From assembly GCA_012960755.1 (NCBI GenBank), contig DUAT01000036.1, forward strand, positions 62,001 through 126,000: a DNA stretch of 64,000 nt. The letters run 5' to 3'. Each line of letters opens with the position of its first letter. Within the stretch, counting starts at the first letter, position 1. Shown here one piece after another: positions 17,699 to 26,359 of the stretch. The position numbers and the translations under genes were made by a program. The notes under the pieces were generated by a model. It was not told where the DNA came from. It saw only the letters and a program-made list of their open reading frames with translations, and made no database searches. The stretch is from Gammaproteobacteria bacterium. Its GTDB lineage: Bacteria > Pseudomonadota > Gammaproteobacteria > Pseudomonadales > Azotimanducaceae_A.

Positions 17699-18544
17699 TT
17701 GGTAGTTGAAGCAGTTCAATCGAGTGATACTGATCACCTTCACAATTTTCACACCCATACTTACCGTTGCAAACACGCCACGGGAGATGTTGCCGACTAT
17801 TGCCAGGAAGCCGTCAACCGGTCGATGCAAACCCTCGGCTTCTCGGACCATTCGGCGCTTCCCGATGATCGCTGGATCCAGGCAAGGATGCACTATGCGG
17901 ATCTGTCTGAATATACCGGGGCCATTGATCAGGCAAAGGTGGACTTCCCAACACTGACCATCCTCAAGGGTATGGAATGTGAGTACATCGAAAAATTTCA
18001 TTCATGGTATGAGGAGGAATTGCTCGGCGAGCTCCAGTTTGACTACCTTATCGGCGCCTCACATTTTTTTACCGCAGACGACAAATGGGTGGGCACTTAC
18101 GGCGGCACGGATTCACCAGAGAGGTTGCGGGCATTTGCCGATTACACAATCGGGATGATGGCCACCGGTTTATTCGATTTCATCGCGCATCCGGACCTGT
18201 TCGGTAACTGTTATCTCAATTGGGATGCCGATGCACAAGCCTGTTCCCAGGATATCCTGCAGGCCGCGGCAGACCTGGATGTTGGCATGGAAATCAACGC
18301 TCTGGGGTTAAGAAAACAGGCCCACAAGAAAAAGAGCAATCCGTTCCCCATGTATCCCTGGCTTCCTTTTTGGGAGTTGGCTACAGATTATGACGTCAAG
18401 GTCATTGTTAACTCCGATGCACATCGGCCTGAGGATCTGCAGGCAAGAACCGGAGAGGCGCGGAAAATAGCTGAAGATTTACAGCTTAACTTCATGGATC
18501 TGACGACCATCGGAAGAAGAAACAACGCGGTAGTTGCCAGTTAA
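17699..18544 (+). CDS. PHP-domain phosphoesterase, histidinol-phosphatase (HisK) type
   Basis: A 281-residue PHP-fold metallophosphoesterase. The metal ligands expected of the HisK/histidinol-phosphatase family are visible in order: HTHTYRCKHATG (residues about 17-28), GFSDHS, GMECEY, GASHFF, AHPDLFG and NSDAHRP. It hydrolyses a phosphate monoester, histidinol phosphate in the biosynthetic members. It is not in a his operon here, so the physiological substrate is open. The start appears to be TTG at 17699 with AAGGA 9 bases upstream; no ATG exists before the first metal motif. Confidence 0.85.
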   Translation: MVVEAVQSSDTDHLHNFHTHTYRCKHATGDVADYCQEAVNRSMQTLGFSDHSALPDDRWIQARMHYADLSEYTGAIDQAKVDFPTLTILKGMECEYIEKFHSWYEEELLGELQFDYLIGASHFFTADDKWVGTYGGTDSPERLRAFADYTIGMMATGLFDFIAHPDLFGNCYLNWDADAQACSQDILQAAADLDVGMEINALGLRKQAHKKKSNPFPMYPWLPFWELATDYDVKVIVNSDAHRPEDLQARTGEARKIAEDLQLNFMDLTTIGRRNNAVVAS

Positions 18545-18566
18545 CAGTGCCCAGTCAGGAGAGCGG

Positions 18567-19097
18567 TTATGCGCCTACCATTGAGATTAATTTGTTGACC
18601 GTGTTCCAATTTCTTGCGGTAGCTGCGACACCCATATTTTTCTCCACCACCGCTGCCAACCTGGAACGACCGATACCATCAGGCGCATATAAATAGAACA
18701 CGGTTCCAAACAGGGCGAATTCTTCTGAATCTGATTTAAGACCTTCCAGTTTTGCTAGATCCGGACTCTCTGGTATTGCATCAAGAAAGTAAAAGTGGAG
18801 AGCCTTCGCCTCGTCTGTATTGAAGGGGTTGTTCTTAACTGCCAACCGTAGTTCTGTTTCCCCAAGTAATAATACCTTTGGTTTAAAACCGTGTTGCGCC
18901 ATGATTTTTTTGCCAACTTGTGTCGCTGTACTGCTGGAACACTTCTTCGAACTGCGAAATATCACATTGCCACTTTGAATGTAAGTATTGATTTCAACAA
19001 ACCCCAATTCGTCAAGAATCCCGATAAGGGCTTTCATTGACAGTATGTTTTTCCCGCCAACATTGATCCCGCGAAACAAAGCGATATAAACATTCAT
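18567..19097 (-). CDS. DUF1697 family protein
   Basis: A 176-residue cytoplasmic protein beginning MNVYIALFRGINVGGKNILSM, the hallmark opening of DUF1697. It is followed by the conserved FVEINTYIQSGNVIFRSSK (residues about 30-48) and HFYFLDAIPE. The family's biochemical role is unknown to me. I place the start at the ATG at 19097, which gives the standard family N-terminus, rather than the in-frame start at 19109. It lies in a locally A+T-rich stretch with the next three genes. Confidence 0.87.
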   Translation of the reverse strand: MNVYIALFRGINVGGKNILSMKALIGILDELGFVEINTYIQSGNVIFRSSKKCSSSTATQVGKKIMAQHGFKPKVLLLGETELRLAVKNNPFNTDEAKALHFYFLDAIPESPDLAKLEGLKSDSEEFALFGTVFYLYAPDGIGRSRLAAVVEKNMGVAATARNWNTVNKLISMVGA

Positions 19098-19163
19098 GTC
19101 ATGGCGCAATCGTCATATCAGGCCACGTCTTGGAACATAAAACGAGAAAGCGAGAAAGCATGG

Positions 19164-19925
19164 TTACATGAAGAAGTTGTGCAATCGTTCATAGTACGAG
19201 TCACTTGTTGAGAGATTATTGTGTCCTGCGCCTTTAATCACCTCTACCACTACCTGATTGGTAGGGAATTCGGCGATTAACCGATCAGAATATTTTTTTG
19301 GTATCACTGAGTCGTATTCAGCGATGACAATGAGTGTATCTGATTCTATATTTCGTATCCGGCTTACAGAATCAAATTTGTCTTTCAGCAAGAAGGTGAT
19401 GGGGAACATCGGATATTGGTCTTGAGCAATATTTTGTATCGCATCATAAGGTGTGATGAGAACCATTTTGTGTATTTTTCTTGTAGATGCCAGTTGTGTG
19501 GCCACGCCTGATCCCAAGCTACGGCCAATGACGGATACCTTTTCATGTTGAGATGATGTTCTGTCGTATACAAGTTGTGCATCTGCATATATTGTTTTTT
19601 CTGTTGGAGTCCCACTGCTCCCTCCATACCCTCTGTAATTTACCAGGTACACAGTCTGGTTCGGAAACGTCGCGGCATAATCGGGAGCATTGGCAACAAC
19701 TGATTCTCCGTTGCCACCAAAGTACAAGATTGCATCTCGCTCACCTCTGTTTAGAACGACAATCTCCAGAGTTTGATTGTCTACCGAAATGTGCATGGTT
19801 TCAAAGCCATGTTCAATCTTAGGTGATGGGAAATACAGAAAGTTTCGCTGAAAAACAAACAGCAACGCTGCCACAAAAAGATAGATGGAAATCAGGACGC
19901 CAAAAAATTGATAAAGTACTTTCAT
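19164..19925 (-). CDS. Membrane-anchored alpha/beta hydrolase (BEM46-like)
   Basis: A 253-residue serine hydrolase with an N-terminal hydrophobic anchor or signal (FGVLISIYLFVAALLFVF, residues about 8-25). The family entry phrase RNFLYFPSPKIEHGF follows. The oxyanion/turn region NYRGYGGSSGTPTEK is at about 96-110, nucleophile Ser in GRSLGSG (about 136-142), acid in IAEYDSVIP and His in KGAGHNNL, a complete catalytic triad. It is similar in plan to BEM46/ABHD13-type membrane hydrolases; the substrate is unknown. Codons are more A+T-rich than in the surrounding catabolic genes. Confidence 0.85.
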   Translation of the reverse strand: MKVLYQFFGVLISIYLFVAALLFVFQRNFLYFPSPKIEHGFETMHISVDNQTLEIVVLNRGERDAILYFGGNGESVVANAPDYAATFPNQTVYLVNYRGYGGSSGTPTEKTIYADAQLVYDRTSSQHEKVSVIGRSLGSGVATQLASTRKIHKMVLITPYDAIQNIAQDQYPMFPITFLLKDKFDSVSRIRNIESDTLIVIAEYDSVIPKKYSDRLIAEFPTNQVVVEVIKGAGHNNLSTSDSYYERLHNFFM

Positions 19926-19975
19926 AGTTCACCGCGAGTTCAAAACCCGACCGTCAGGGTCTTGGTAGACACCTG

Positions 19976-20470
19976 TTAGATTGTGTCACCAAATTGATGT
20001 CCTTCACCAGATGCTTCGGCTAGGCCTTCAGGAGATAAACCAGCAGCTTGGATTTGCGCAAGTTTACCCACGATGATTTCAGCCTGCTGTTTAGTCAAAC
20101 CGTACTGTGCACTATTTTTCAAGACTTCGAAGTGTTCAAGCAATTCTGCCTTGTAACCACTAACGCAGGATTCCCATCGTTTTTTCTTGCGTTCGTATCG
20201 ATCTATTTTGTAGTGATCAACGTCAAACACCATCGGAGTAGCCTCGCTACTCTCAGTCGTATTCGTTGGCGCATGACTGATAAACCCACCGTTTGCCAGG
20301 ATGTCTTCCTGATTAGCAATGGACTTTGGTTTTTTACAGTCGTTCAAAGGTAATTGCCAGTCCAGCGCTGCCTGCACTTTATTATGGGTTTCTGCTGACG
20401 AGGGACTCGATAGAGTGAGAAAGAGTAATACACAGAGTAGTTTGAGTTGGCAGATGGTTGTGAATCCCAA
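19976..20470 (-). CDS. Secreted protein of unknown function
   Basis: A 164-residue protein with an apparent signal peptide (LKLLCVLLFLTLSSPSSA, residues about 9-26, cleavage near SSAET). The mature part is polar: a Cys-containing segment LPLNDCKKPKSI, the charged YKIDRYERKKKRWESCVSGY, and a helical end with GLTKQQAEIIVGKLAQIQAAG. I do not recognise the family. The only usable start is TTG at 20470; no ATG occurs before the signal core and no convincing ribosome-binding site is seen, so the exact start is doubtful. It is part of the A+T-rich cluster 18.6-20.8 kb. Confidence 0.6.
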   Translation of the reverse strand: MGFTTICQLKLLCVLLFLTLSSPSSAETHNKVQAALDWQLPLNDCKKPKSIANQEDILANGGFISHAPTNTTESSEATPMVFDVDHYKIDRYERKKKRWESCVSGYKAELLEHFEVLKNSAQYGLTKQQAEIIVGKLAQIQAAGLSPEGLAEASGEGHQFGDTI

Positions 20471-20545
20471 AGCTAGTTTTGTTACACATTATCCCACGAA
20501 TTAGTAGAATTAAGTAAACTGTCCCAAGGGTTAGTGCGAGTTAAA

Positions 20546-20776
20546 ATGGATATTGGTGAGCCTCTAAAGAATATGCTGATTGCCGTAGTCTTGATGGCTC
20601 TGATACCTCTTGCGTTTTATTCGTATTCCAAAACAAAAGAAAAAGTAAAAACAGGTTTTATCGGTAATTCAACGATATTCATTGGGTCACTTTTTAGTTC
20701 CCATCATGAAATAGTGAAGCAAGTAAAAGCTACAATTCGCAACAAGGTGAAGAAGACAGAACCCCAGGAGAAGTAA
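20546..20776 (+). CDS. Small single-pass membrane protein of unknown function
   Basis: A 76-residue protein (MDIGEPLKNM...) with one hydrophobic segment (LIAVVLMALIPLAFYSY, residues about 11-27) and a basic C-terminal tail rich in Lys. ATG at 20546 has only GAG upstream; an in-frame GTG at 20534 is an alternative. No family is recognised. Composition is A+T-rich like its left neighbours. It lies about 90 bp upstream of the Rieske gene but is separated from it by a good promoter candidate. Confidence 0.5.
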   Translation: MDIGEPLKNMLIAVVLMALIPLAFYSYSKTKEKVKTGFIGNSTIFIGSLFSSHHEIVKQVKATIRNKVKKTEPQEK

Positions 20777-20804
20777 TCGAGCACCCTTGCTCGGCACAAA
20801 GTAG

Positions 20805-20832
20805 TTGACGAGCTCCAAATATATAGTAAAGT
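20805..20832 (+). promoter_or_regulatory. Sigma-70-type promoter candidate for the Rieske gene
   Basis: TTGACG (20805-20810) and TAAAGT (20827-20832) are spaced by 16 bases, close to the sigma-70 consensus. Transcription would begin near 20839, leaving a leader of about 26 bases that contains the AAGGG before the GTG start at 20865. It was found by eye. Confidence 0.5.
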
Positions 20833-20864
20833 ATTTACTTTCTATATTTAGAAGGGTAGACCCA

Positions 20865-22577
20865 GTGGACAAAATATCAGTGGCCACCCTCGAGGAGCTA
20901 ATCAACGGCCCCAAAGTTGTACGAGGAAACAATCACAATATTGTTGTATTCGCAGACCAGGGACAATGCTACGCGGTAGATAATCGCTGCCCACATATGG
21001 GTTTTCCGTTAGACCGTGGCACCGTAAAAAATGGCATCTTAACCTGTCACTGGCATCAGGCGAGATTTGACTTAAGTAGTGGCTGTACCTTCGATTTGTG
21101 GGCCGATGACGTGCTTAGATTTACCACTTGCGTAGAAGATGGACAGGTTTTTGTATCAGCTGATCCGGAAGAGCAGCGTGATATTGAGTTTTATCGTCGC
21201 CGACTCATCCAGGGGATTGAACAGGACGTCAGCCTGGTGCAGGCAAAGAGTCTGCTATCTATATTAGAATCCGGTGCAGAACTTGATTCACTGCTCAACG
21301 ATGTTATTGGCTACGCCGTTGATAACCTGGATGAGATGTCCGAAGGGCTGACTCGACTTGGCTGTATCGCGAATCTTTATCCCAATCTCACAGCCGACGT
21401 TGCCTACCAGGGCATATTCTATGCGATACGAAAGCTCTCGCAGGAAACTGCCGGAGCAATTCGTCATCGCAGGAAAGACGCTCTTTCCGGTGAGGGATAT
21501 GCCCATGGACAACTCAAGGCATGGTTACATCAATGGGTACAAACACGCCACACAGATGGTACGGAACGTACTTTATTGACAGGGCTCAGTCGCCCTGATG
21601 GCGAGATGGCCGACCTTGTGTTTTCCGTGGCAAGCCAGAGACTGTACGCAAATGGTGGCCATTTACTGGAGAGCTGCAACAAGGCATTTGAATTTGGAAA
21701 ACGCTGCCCGTCTTACAAAAAAGCGATTTTCCCTTTACTGGTCGATCCGTTGACACAATCAAGGGGTCGTGAAGAAAGCACCAACTGGCATCACCCCATT
21801 GATATTATCCAGCCGCTTGCCAAAGTGGATGAGCAACTTCCACAGGTTATTTCAAACAACCAGGGTAGTGGACAACCTGCTGAGACCACCAGAAATATAC
21901 TGCTGGGTGATGATCCGCTGACAATCATTGATCACCTGTTGCGGTCAATGAAGGATGACGTCGCGCCGGTCCTACTCGCAAGGGAAGTCTGTTATGCCGC
22001 CGCAATGCGACTGGCAAGGTTTGCCACTTCGAATGAGGTCACGGACTGGTTCAATCCTCAGCACACCTTTATTTTCTGTCATGCCGCAACCAGAGCAATC
22101 GAGCAAAGCCCCACCGCGGAAGTGGTACGCGCCATGTTCCAGGGAGCGATCTCAGTCTACATGGATCGTTTTTTAAACGTGCCACCTGCACGTTTACCCT
22201 CAGAACACAATCGAGCAGACCTGCCAGGAACCGCAGACGGACTACTGAAAAAACTTTTGGAGCAGTTGGACCAGCGTGCCAACATCGACGACACAGCAGC
22301 CCTTACAGCGACATATATAGAGCGCGGATTCCCGTTTAAGGCGCTCGTTAACACCTTGACCCTGGCAACAATCAGGGAAGATCTGGATTTTCATTCGCTC
22401 CAGGTTCTGGATGCTGCTGTTCAACAATGTGTCAATTGGAATGATCAACAGGTTGTGGAAAACATTATGGTCGGTGTGACCCGGAATCTCGCAGCGCATT
22501 GCCCCACTCGCCGTGCTGGACAACAAACAGCCAGAATCGCAGCCAAGCTCCAGAGCGGAGAAGCCGTCTACGAATAA
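20865..22577 (+). CDS. Rieske [2Fe-2S] domain protein with long helical C-terminal domain
   Basis: A 570-residue protein. The N-terminal Rieske ferredoxin-like domain has both cluster-binding boxes, RCPHMGFPLDRG (Cys42, His44) and CHWHQARFDL (Cys61, His64). About 470 mostly helical residues follow, which I cannot assign firmly. They include NWHHPIDIIQPL and FNPQHTFIFCHAATRA, His-rich spots reminiscent of questin-oxidase-like (DUF4243) proteins. The Rieske domain may feed electrons to this part (inference). GTG at 20865 is preceded by AAGGG with 8 bases of spacing. An upstream in-frame TTG at 20805 overlaps the promoter candidate and would add 20 residues. No signal peptide is seen, so it is likely cytoplasmic. 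Confidence 0.82.
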   Translation: MDKISVATLEELINGPKVVRGNNHNIVVFADQGQCYAVDNRCPHMGFPLDRGTVKNGILTCHWHQARFDLSSGCTFDLWADDVLRFTTCVEDGQVFVSADPEEQRDIEFYRRRLIQGIEQDVSLVQAKSLLSILESGAELDSLLNDVIGYAVDNLDEMSEGLTRLGCIANLYPNLTADVAYQGIFYAIRKLSQETAGAIRHRRKDALSGEGYAHGQLKAWLHQWVQTRHTDGTERTLLTGLSRPDGEMADLVFSVASQRLYANGGHLLESCNKAFEFGKRCPSYKKAIFPLLVDPLTQSRGREESTNWHHPIDIIQPLAKVDEQLPQVISNNQGSGQPAETTRNILLGDDPLTIIDHLLRSMKDDVAPVLLAREVCYAAAMRLARFATSNEVTDWFNPQHTFIFCHAATRAIEQSPTAEVVRAMFQGAISVYMDRFLNVPPARLPSEHNRADLPGTADGLLKKLLEQLDQRANIDDTAALTATYIERGFPFKALVNTLTLATIREDLDFHSLQVLDAAVQQCVNWNDQQVVENIMVGVTRNLAAHCPTRRAGQQTARIAAKLQSGEAVYE

Positions 22578-22611
22578 GGAAGAAGGGGACAGAAGTACAA
22601 ACCAGCTTCTG

Positions 22612-22651
22612 AACTGGCGATCATCTTCGAGCTCAAGTTCTCTCGCCAGTT
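22612..22651. repeat. 9-bp inverted repeat downstream of the Rieske gene
   Basis: AACTGGCGA (22612-22620) and TCGCCAGTT (22643-22651) form a perfect 9-bp stem with a 22-base loop, lying between two convergent genes. It is next to GGGGACAGAAGTAC, a phrase resembling the GGGGACAG motifs often left near REP-associated transposase genes. On the minus strand the region reads MNTPELTKLARELELEDDRQ for some 25 codons, which looks protein-like. It may be a mobile-element remnant or a transcription-end structure. Confidence 0.35.
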
Positions 22652-22739
22652 TGGTTAACTCTGGTGTGTTCATGATGGTTCCCTCGGCAACATCTTGCAG
22701 ACTACCAGATGCGAATTCGTAGCAGATTTAATCTGTCCG

Positions 22740-23471
22740 TTAATCTGAAGCAAAAAATGTATATCGAGCGCCTCGTGGCCTGGGTATTTTATTTGCTTCA
22801 GGTAAGTGGCACAGTCTGTTCATTCGCGTCACACTTCCATCTGCGTATTCCCATATCAATTGGTCGCCATCAGGATAACGTTTTACCACAATTGGCCCCC
22901 AACCAAACACATGGAAGTTCAGCACACTGTCATTCCAGATTTTACTCGCAGAAGTTCGCGGGCAGTATTCTCGATCACCCATTATGAACAGTACTGCTCC
23001 CTCGGTATCGTTGGTATTAAGGTCCAGAGTACTATTCGGGCCATAGTCGTGAATAAGGCCAGAGCTGGTGATCACTGTACGCAAACCGCACTGCTCCACT
23101 CTTTCCACATGCCCGACATTGCCCTCGACCCCTATCCACAATCCACGAATATCTGCAGCACCTTCAGCTAAAGGCTCGGTGCATGCCGCCAATATAGGCA
23201 ATGGAAAGTGAGCATAGCTGCACCCTGGTGTATTTCCCTTGGGTATCTCTGCGGCAGCTTTCCCGCTGCCGTCCAACACCGGTAACTCGCAGTAATTAAT
23301 GCTGCTACCGTCACCTGCCAGTGTTGCAGGATCGATGGTTAATGGCGGCCGCGGTGATAGAAACATCATCCAGAATGCGGCCGATACTAAAACGACTAGC
23401 GCAACCAAAGTGCGGATAGATATTTTTTTAATGATGAAGACTCTCCCATCCGGGTGCCAGAAGCGTCGCAA
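22740..23471 (-). CDS. Membrane-anchored/secreted protein of unknown function
   Basis: A 243-residue reading frame with one N-terminal hydrophobic segment (TLVALVVLVSAAFWMMFL, residues about 21-38) and an extracytoplasmic domain with several Cys (YCELPVLDG, GCSYAHFPLP, EQCGLRT, EYCPRTSAS, RLCHLPE), probably forming disulfides. No family is recognised. The start is uncertain. TTG at 23471 is the only usual initiator before the hydrophobic segment and has no ribosome-binding site. A GGGAGAG further down lies next to ATC/ATT codons, so a rare ATT start cannot be excluded. Confidence 0.6.
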   Translation of the reverse strand: MRRFWHPDGRVFIIKKISIRTLVALVVLVSAAFWMMFLSPRPPLTIDPATLAGDGSSINYCELPVLDGSGKAAAEIPKGNTPGCSYAHFPLPILAACTEPLAEGAADIRGLWIGVEGNVGHVERVEQCGLRTVITSSGLIHDYGPNSTLDLNTNDTEGAVLFIMGDREYCPRTSASKIWNDSVLNFHVFGWGPIVVKRYPDGDQLIWEYADGSVTRMNRLCHLPEANKIPRPRGARYTFFASD

Positions 23472-23577
23472 ATACTACCACGCAAACCCGACTCACCCTG
23501 GTAGCAAGTTCATGGTGCCCCTCCATGGCTGTTTACAATACATTCAACAGTGCACCTGAAGATCGGACAGTGCAAGA

Positions 23578-25047
23578 CTATAACTCAACGACCTGGCTAA
23601 TAATTGTGGTTATGACGCTGGTTATGGCGCAAACATAGACAATACAAATACCCACGTATCGCGCTCGAAAACGATTGGTGCCGGTAAGAAACTTTCTGTC
23701 ACCGGTTACACGCCAACTACAAAAAAAGGCGCCAAGGGTTAACAGTGACAGCGGTAGTGACGCAACCACCGTGGGATCATGGATGGGGACGAACCCATGT
23801 AGAAACAAGGCATTTTCCATGGGCGTCATCCAGAGGCCAATTGCGACCATAGCCGTGCAGACCAGAGACAGGGACCCAAGCATGACGATGACAGTATTAC
23901 TGGCGGTGGTGACACTGACGAGTAACGAAAACTGGTATGTACAGACAAGGGAGACGATAACTGGCAGAGCTGATACGTAATCCGACAGAGTAACGATGCA
24001 GCTCAAACTGGTGAAAACCAACACGGGTATCGCGGTTATCTGTTTGCTTAAGAATAACTGTAATTTTGATATTGGATGGCAATAAGTAACTGAATGAAGA
24101 CCATGTCTCTCATTGGCTACATAAGCATTAGTGCCAAGTGCGGCAACAATAATCAGGGCAAAACCGGATGTCATGATGTTGCGAAGACTGTGTTCATTCA
24201 CATCGTGGTTCGCGATGTTAAATTCCGGCAGTTGTGGATTAAAGACCCACAGTAAAAGTGCTGCAAGGAACAATCCCAACGCCAGAGCATAAAGCAGGGC
24301 GGATTCCGAGAGACTTTTGAAGATCAACCCTCTCATTAACGTCGGATTATCTCTACTTCCCCAGACCGCTCCAGATATGGGTGGTTGCCACTGGTACCAG
24401 ACGATAATCACCGGTGCTGCAAAAAATAACAGGGTAATAGCGATAACATGCAATGTGCCCTCAAGGTCGAATGTGCTGTCTTCTACCCAGATAAAGCCAA
24501 TCAGAAACCAAAGCAGTATTTCAGCGCCAAGTGTCAGAAAAACGATCGCGATGCTATGTTGTGTCAAACGGGTAAAAACCAGTGCAAATAGAAAAGAGGT
24601 AGAAATGGTGACGAAAAAATTGATTGGAATCGTGCCAATATTACCGGGTTTGGGTGGGAAGACTTCACTCAGGTCAAGCAAGGAGAAAAGCAGCATGCTA
24701 CCGACATACATGATAAGCAAGCCGACCACACAAGCAGAGATCTTCTCTGTATACAGGCGCGCTTGCGAGATAGGCAGACGGTGCAAAAGCAAATCCGTCC
24801 CGGCAGTTCTTTCTTCTGCGATAGTCCCTATACCGAGCAGGATGGCGACCAGAGAAGTCAAAATACCCAGGTTCATCACTACCGCCGACGCCAGACCTTT
24901 GGCAGACATTTCTGCACCATAAAAAGGAATCAGGAATAGCTCGAAAATGCCTGCAAACAACAGCCCGCACGCTGGAATAATCAACATTGCCTTGAATACA
25001 CCGCGTAGATCCTTGTAGAAAACCATGGGCGTGATGGTTATGCGCAA
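23578..25047 (-). CDS. ABC-2 type transporter permease
   Basis: A 489-residue inner-membrane protein with about 12 hydrophobic segments in two halves. The first half holds the hallmark phrase of bacitracin/multidrug-type ABC-2 permeases: ILLGIGTIAEERTAGTDLLL (residues about 71-90) with RLPISQARLYTEKI after it. The second half has a similar AALGTNAYVANERHGLHSV element followed by HPISKLQLFLSKQITA. So the protein looks like a fused pair of ABC-2 modules. It overlaps the ATPase gene upstream by 10 bases and is the third gene of a GntR-ATPase-permease operon. It probably exports a lipid, peptide or antibiotic; the substrate is unknown. Confidence 0.87.
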   Translation of the reverse strand: MRITITPMVFYKDLRGVFKAMLIIPACGLLFAGIFELFLIPFYGAEMSAKGLASAVVMNLGILTSLVAILLGIGTIAEERTAGTDLLLHRLPISQARLYTEKISACVVGLLIMYVGSMLLFSLLDLSEVFPPKPGNIGTIPINFFVTISTSFLFALVFTRLTQHSIAIVFLTLGAEILLWFLIGFIWVEDSTFDLEGTLHVIAITLLFFAAPVIIVWYQWQPPISGAVWGSRDNPTLMRGLIFKSLSESALLYALALGLFLAALLLWVFNPQLPEFNIANHDVNEHSLRNIMTSGFALIIVAALGTNAYVANERHGLHSVTYCHPISKLQLFLSKQITAIPVLVFTSLSCIVTLSDYVSALPVIVSLVCTYQFSLLVSVTTASNTVIVMLGSLSLVCTAMVAIGLWMTPMENALFLHGFVPIHDPTVVASLPLSLLTLGAFFCSWRVTGDRKFLTGTNRFRARYVGICIVYVCAITSVITTIISQVVEL

Positions 25048-25922
25048 GCCCTCACAACAAAGATGTCCTCCAGGGAAAGTTCTTCGACGGAAATATGCGA
25101 AGCATTGAGGTGAGACAGTGCCGCCATGGACCTCTCATGCTGAAACTTGTCGATAATGGCAACGGCTTCGCGACCACTGCTCTCTATACTGATCAAGCCG
25201 GGCATATTCAGTTGTTCCGGCACGCCCTGATCAAATACTAACCTGACGCGCTTCATGTCCTGATGCAGTTGCTCGGTGGGTGATGCCAGATCGATTTTAC
25301 CGTGACGAATAAACGCAACATGATCCAGCAATCCGGAAAATTCATTTAACAAATGTGATGACAATACGATGGTTTTTCCCGTTTGCTGGTAACGACTCAG
25401 AATAGTCTCGATAAAGTTACGACGAGCGGCGGGGTCGAGACCACTGGCGGGTTCGTCCAGCAACAACATATCTGGCTCAAACGATAATGCCAGCAGTAGA
25501 GCCAGTTTTGCCCGCATCCCCTTGGATAAGCTTTTTATGCGGACATCCGGCTCCAGGGAAAATTCGTTAAGTAGTTCGTCGCACAACTGATCATTCCAAT
25601 TGCGATGATAGGCACCGATAAAAGCAATGATTTCACTGATGCGCATTTGTTCATAAAATCCATGCTTCTCGGCCACGTAACCTACATTGGATTTAATGGC
25701 GACATCATCTGTTTTCGGGTCGAAGCCCAACACGCTGACGGAACCTTCAGATGGCAGCAGAAGGCCCATCAGCGTCTGGATAGTTGTAGACTTACCGGCA
25801 CCGTTCTCACCAAGCAACCCAAATACTGACCCTCTGGGCACCTGTAGATTCAATCCTCTGATCGCCCAGTTATCGTCGAAGCACTGGCCGAGCTCACTCG
25901 TTTCAATTGCCCATTCAGTCAT
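25038..25922 (-). CDS. ABC transporter ATP-binding protein
   Basis: A 294-residue ATPase of the CcmA/DrrA-like export class. Walker A GENGAGKS (residues about 38-45), Q-loop region around YVAEKHGFYEQM, signature LSKGMRAKLALLLAL (about 135-149), Walker B MLLLDEPASGLDP and switch His in VLSSHLL are all present. A C-terminal extension of about 80 residues carries no obvious motif. It energises the overlapping permease gene downstream, and is preceded by the GntR-type regulator gene with a 17 bp gap. AGGAGG/TATC sequence lies just before the ATG. Confidence 0.92.
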   Translation of the reverse strand: MTEWAIETSELGQCFDDNWAIRGLNLQVPRGSVFGLLGENGAGKSTTIQTLMGLLLPSEGSVSVLGFDPKTDDVAIKSNVGYVAEKHGFYEQMRISEIIAFIGAYHRNWNDQLCDELLNEFSLEPDVRIKSLSKGMRAKLALLLALSFEPDMLLLDEPASGLDPAARRNFIETILSRYQQTGKTIVLSSHLLNEFSGLLDHVAFIRHGKIDLASPTEQLHQDMKRVRLVFDQGVPEQLNMPGLISIESSGREAVAIIDKFQHERSMAALSHLNASHISVEELSLEDIFVVRACA

Positions 25923-25939
25923 GTTGATATCCTCCTTTG

Positions 25940-26341
25940 TTATGCTTCATTGTTATCCCTTTCTGGAGTCATGCCTGCCGACTCGCTTTGCAGCAGTTGC
26001 ACAAGGTGTTCAGTAGACAAGCCGCACAATCGCGCTTCTGTCAGCAGTTCATTGACCTTGTTCAGTATTATATTTCTGCGTTTCTGCCGTTCTTGCCTGG
26101 CACTATGCTCAGTCACGTAGAAACCTGATCCCTGGCGTGCCTGAACAAGCCCCTGATGTTCCAATTCAAGATAAGCCCGGCTCACCGTGTTGCGATTGAC
26201 TCGTGTACTGATCGCTGTCTGTCGAATGGGCGGTAATCTGTCACCCGTTTGCAGCGACCCGATAGCAATAGCATCGCGAACGGCGTCGGCAATTTGTAAA
26301 TAGGCAGGTTTAGCGTTGTACAGGTCGACAGAAATTATCAT
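25940..26341 (-). CDS. GntR-family regulator, YtrA subfamily
   Basis: A 133-residue transcriptional regulator. The N-terminal winged helix-turn-helix is clear: KPAYLQIADAVRDAIAIGSL, GDRLPPIRQTAISTRVNRNT, VSRAYLELEHQGLVQARQG, SGFYVTE. The short C-terminal helical tail (about 50 residues) is typical of the YtrA subfamily, whose genes precede ABC exporters they repress. That matches the operon here. I chose ATG at 26341 (MIISVDLYNAKPAYLQ); an in-frame TTG at 26359 is possible. A candidate operator lies immediately upstream. Confidence 0.9.
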   Translation of the reverse strand: MIISVDLYNAKPAYLQIADAVRDAIAIGSLQTGDRLPPIRQTAISTRVNRNTVSRAYLELEHQGLVQARQGSGFYVTEHSARQERQKRRNIILNKVNELLTEARLCGLSTEHLVQLLQSESAGMTPERDNNEA

Positions 26342-26359
26342 GGGACCTACTGTAGCCAA

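Noticed and set aside
20486..20540. Pair of similar TCCCA...TTAGT phrases as an operator or repeat element
   Set aside because: The two copies (near 20490 and 20522) match only loosely and show no symmetry.
22242..22673. A 143-residue minus-strand gene
   Set aside because: Most of it is antisense to the well-supported Rieske protein. Only the first 25 codons, outside that gene, look protein-like, and they are reported as a possible remnant.
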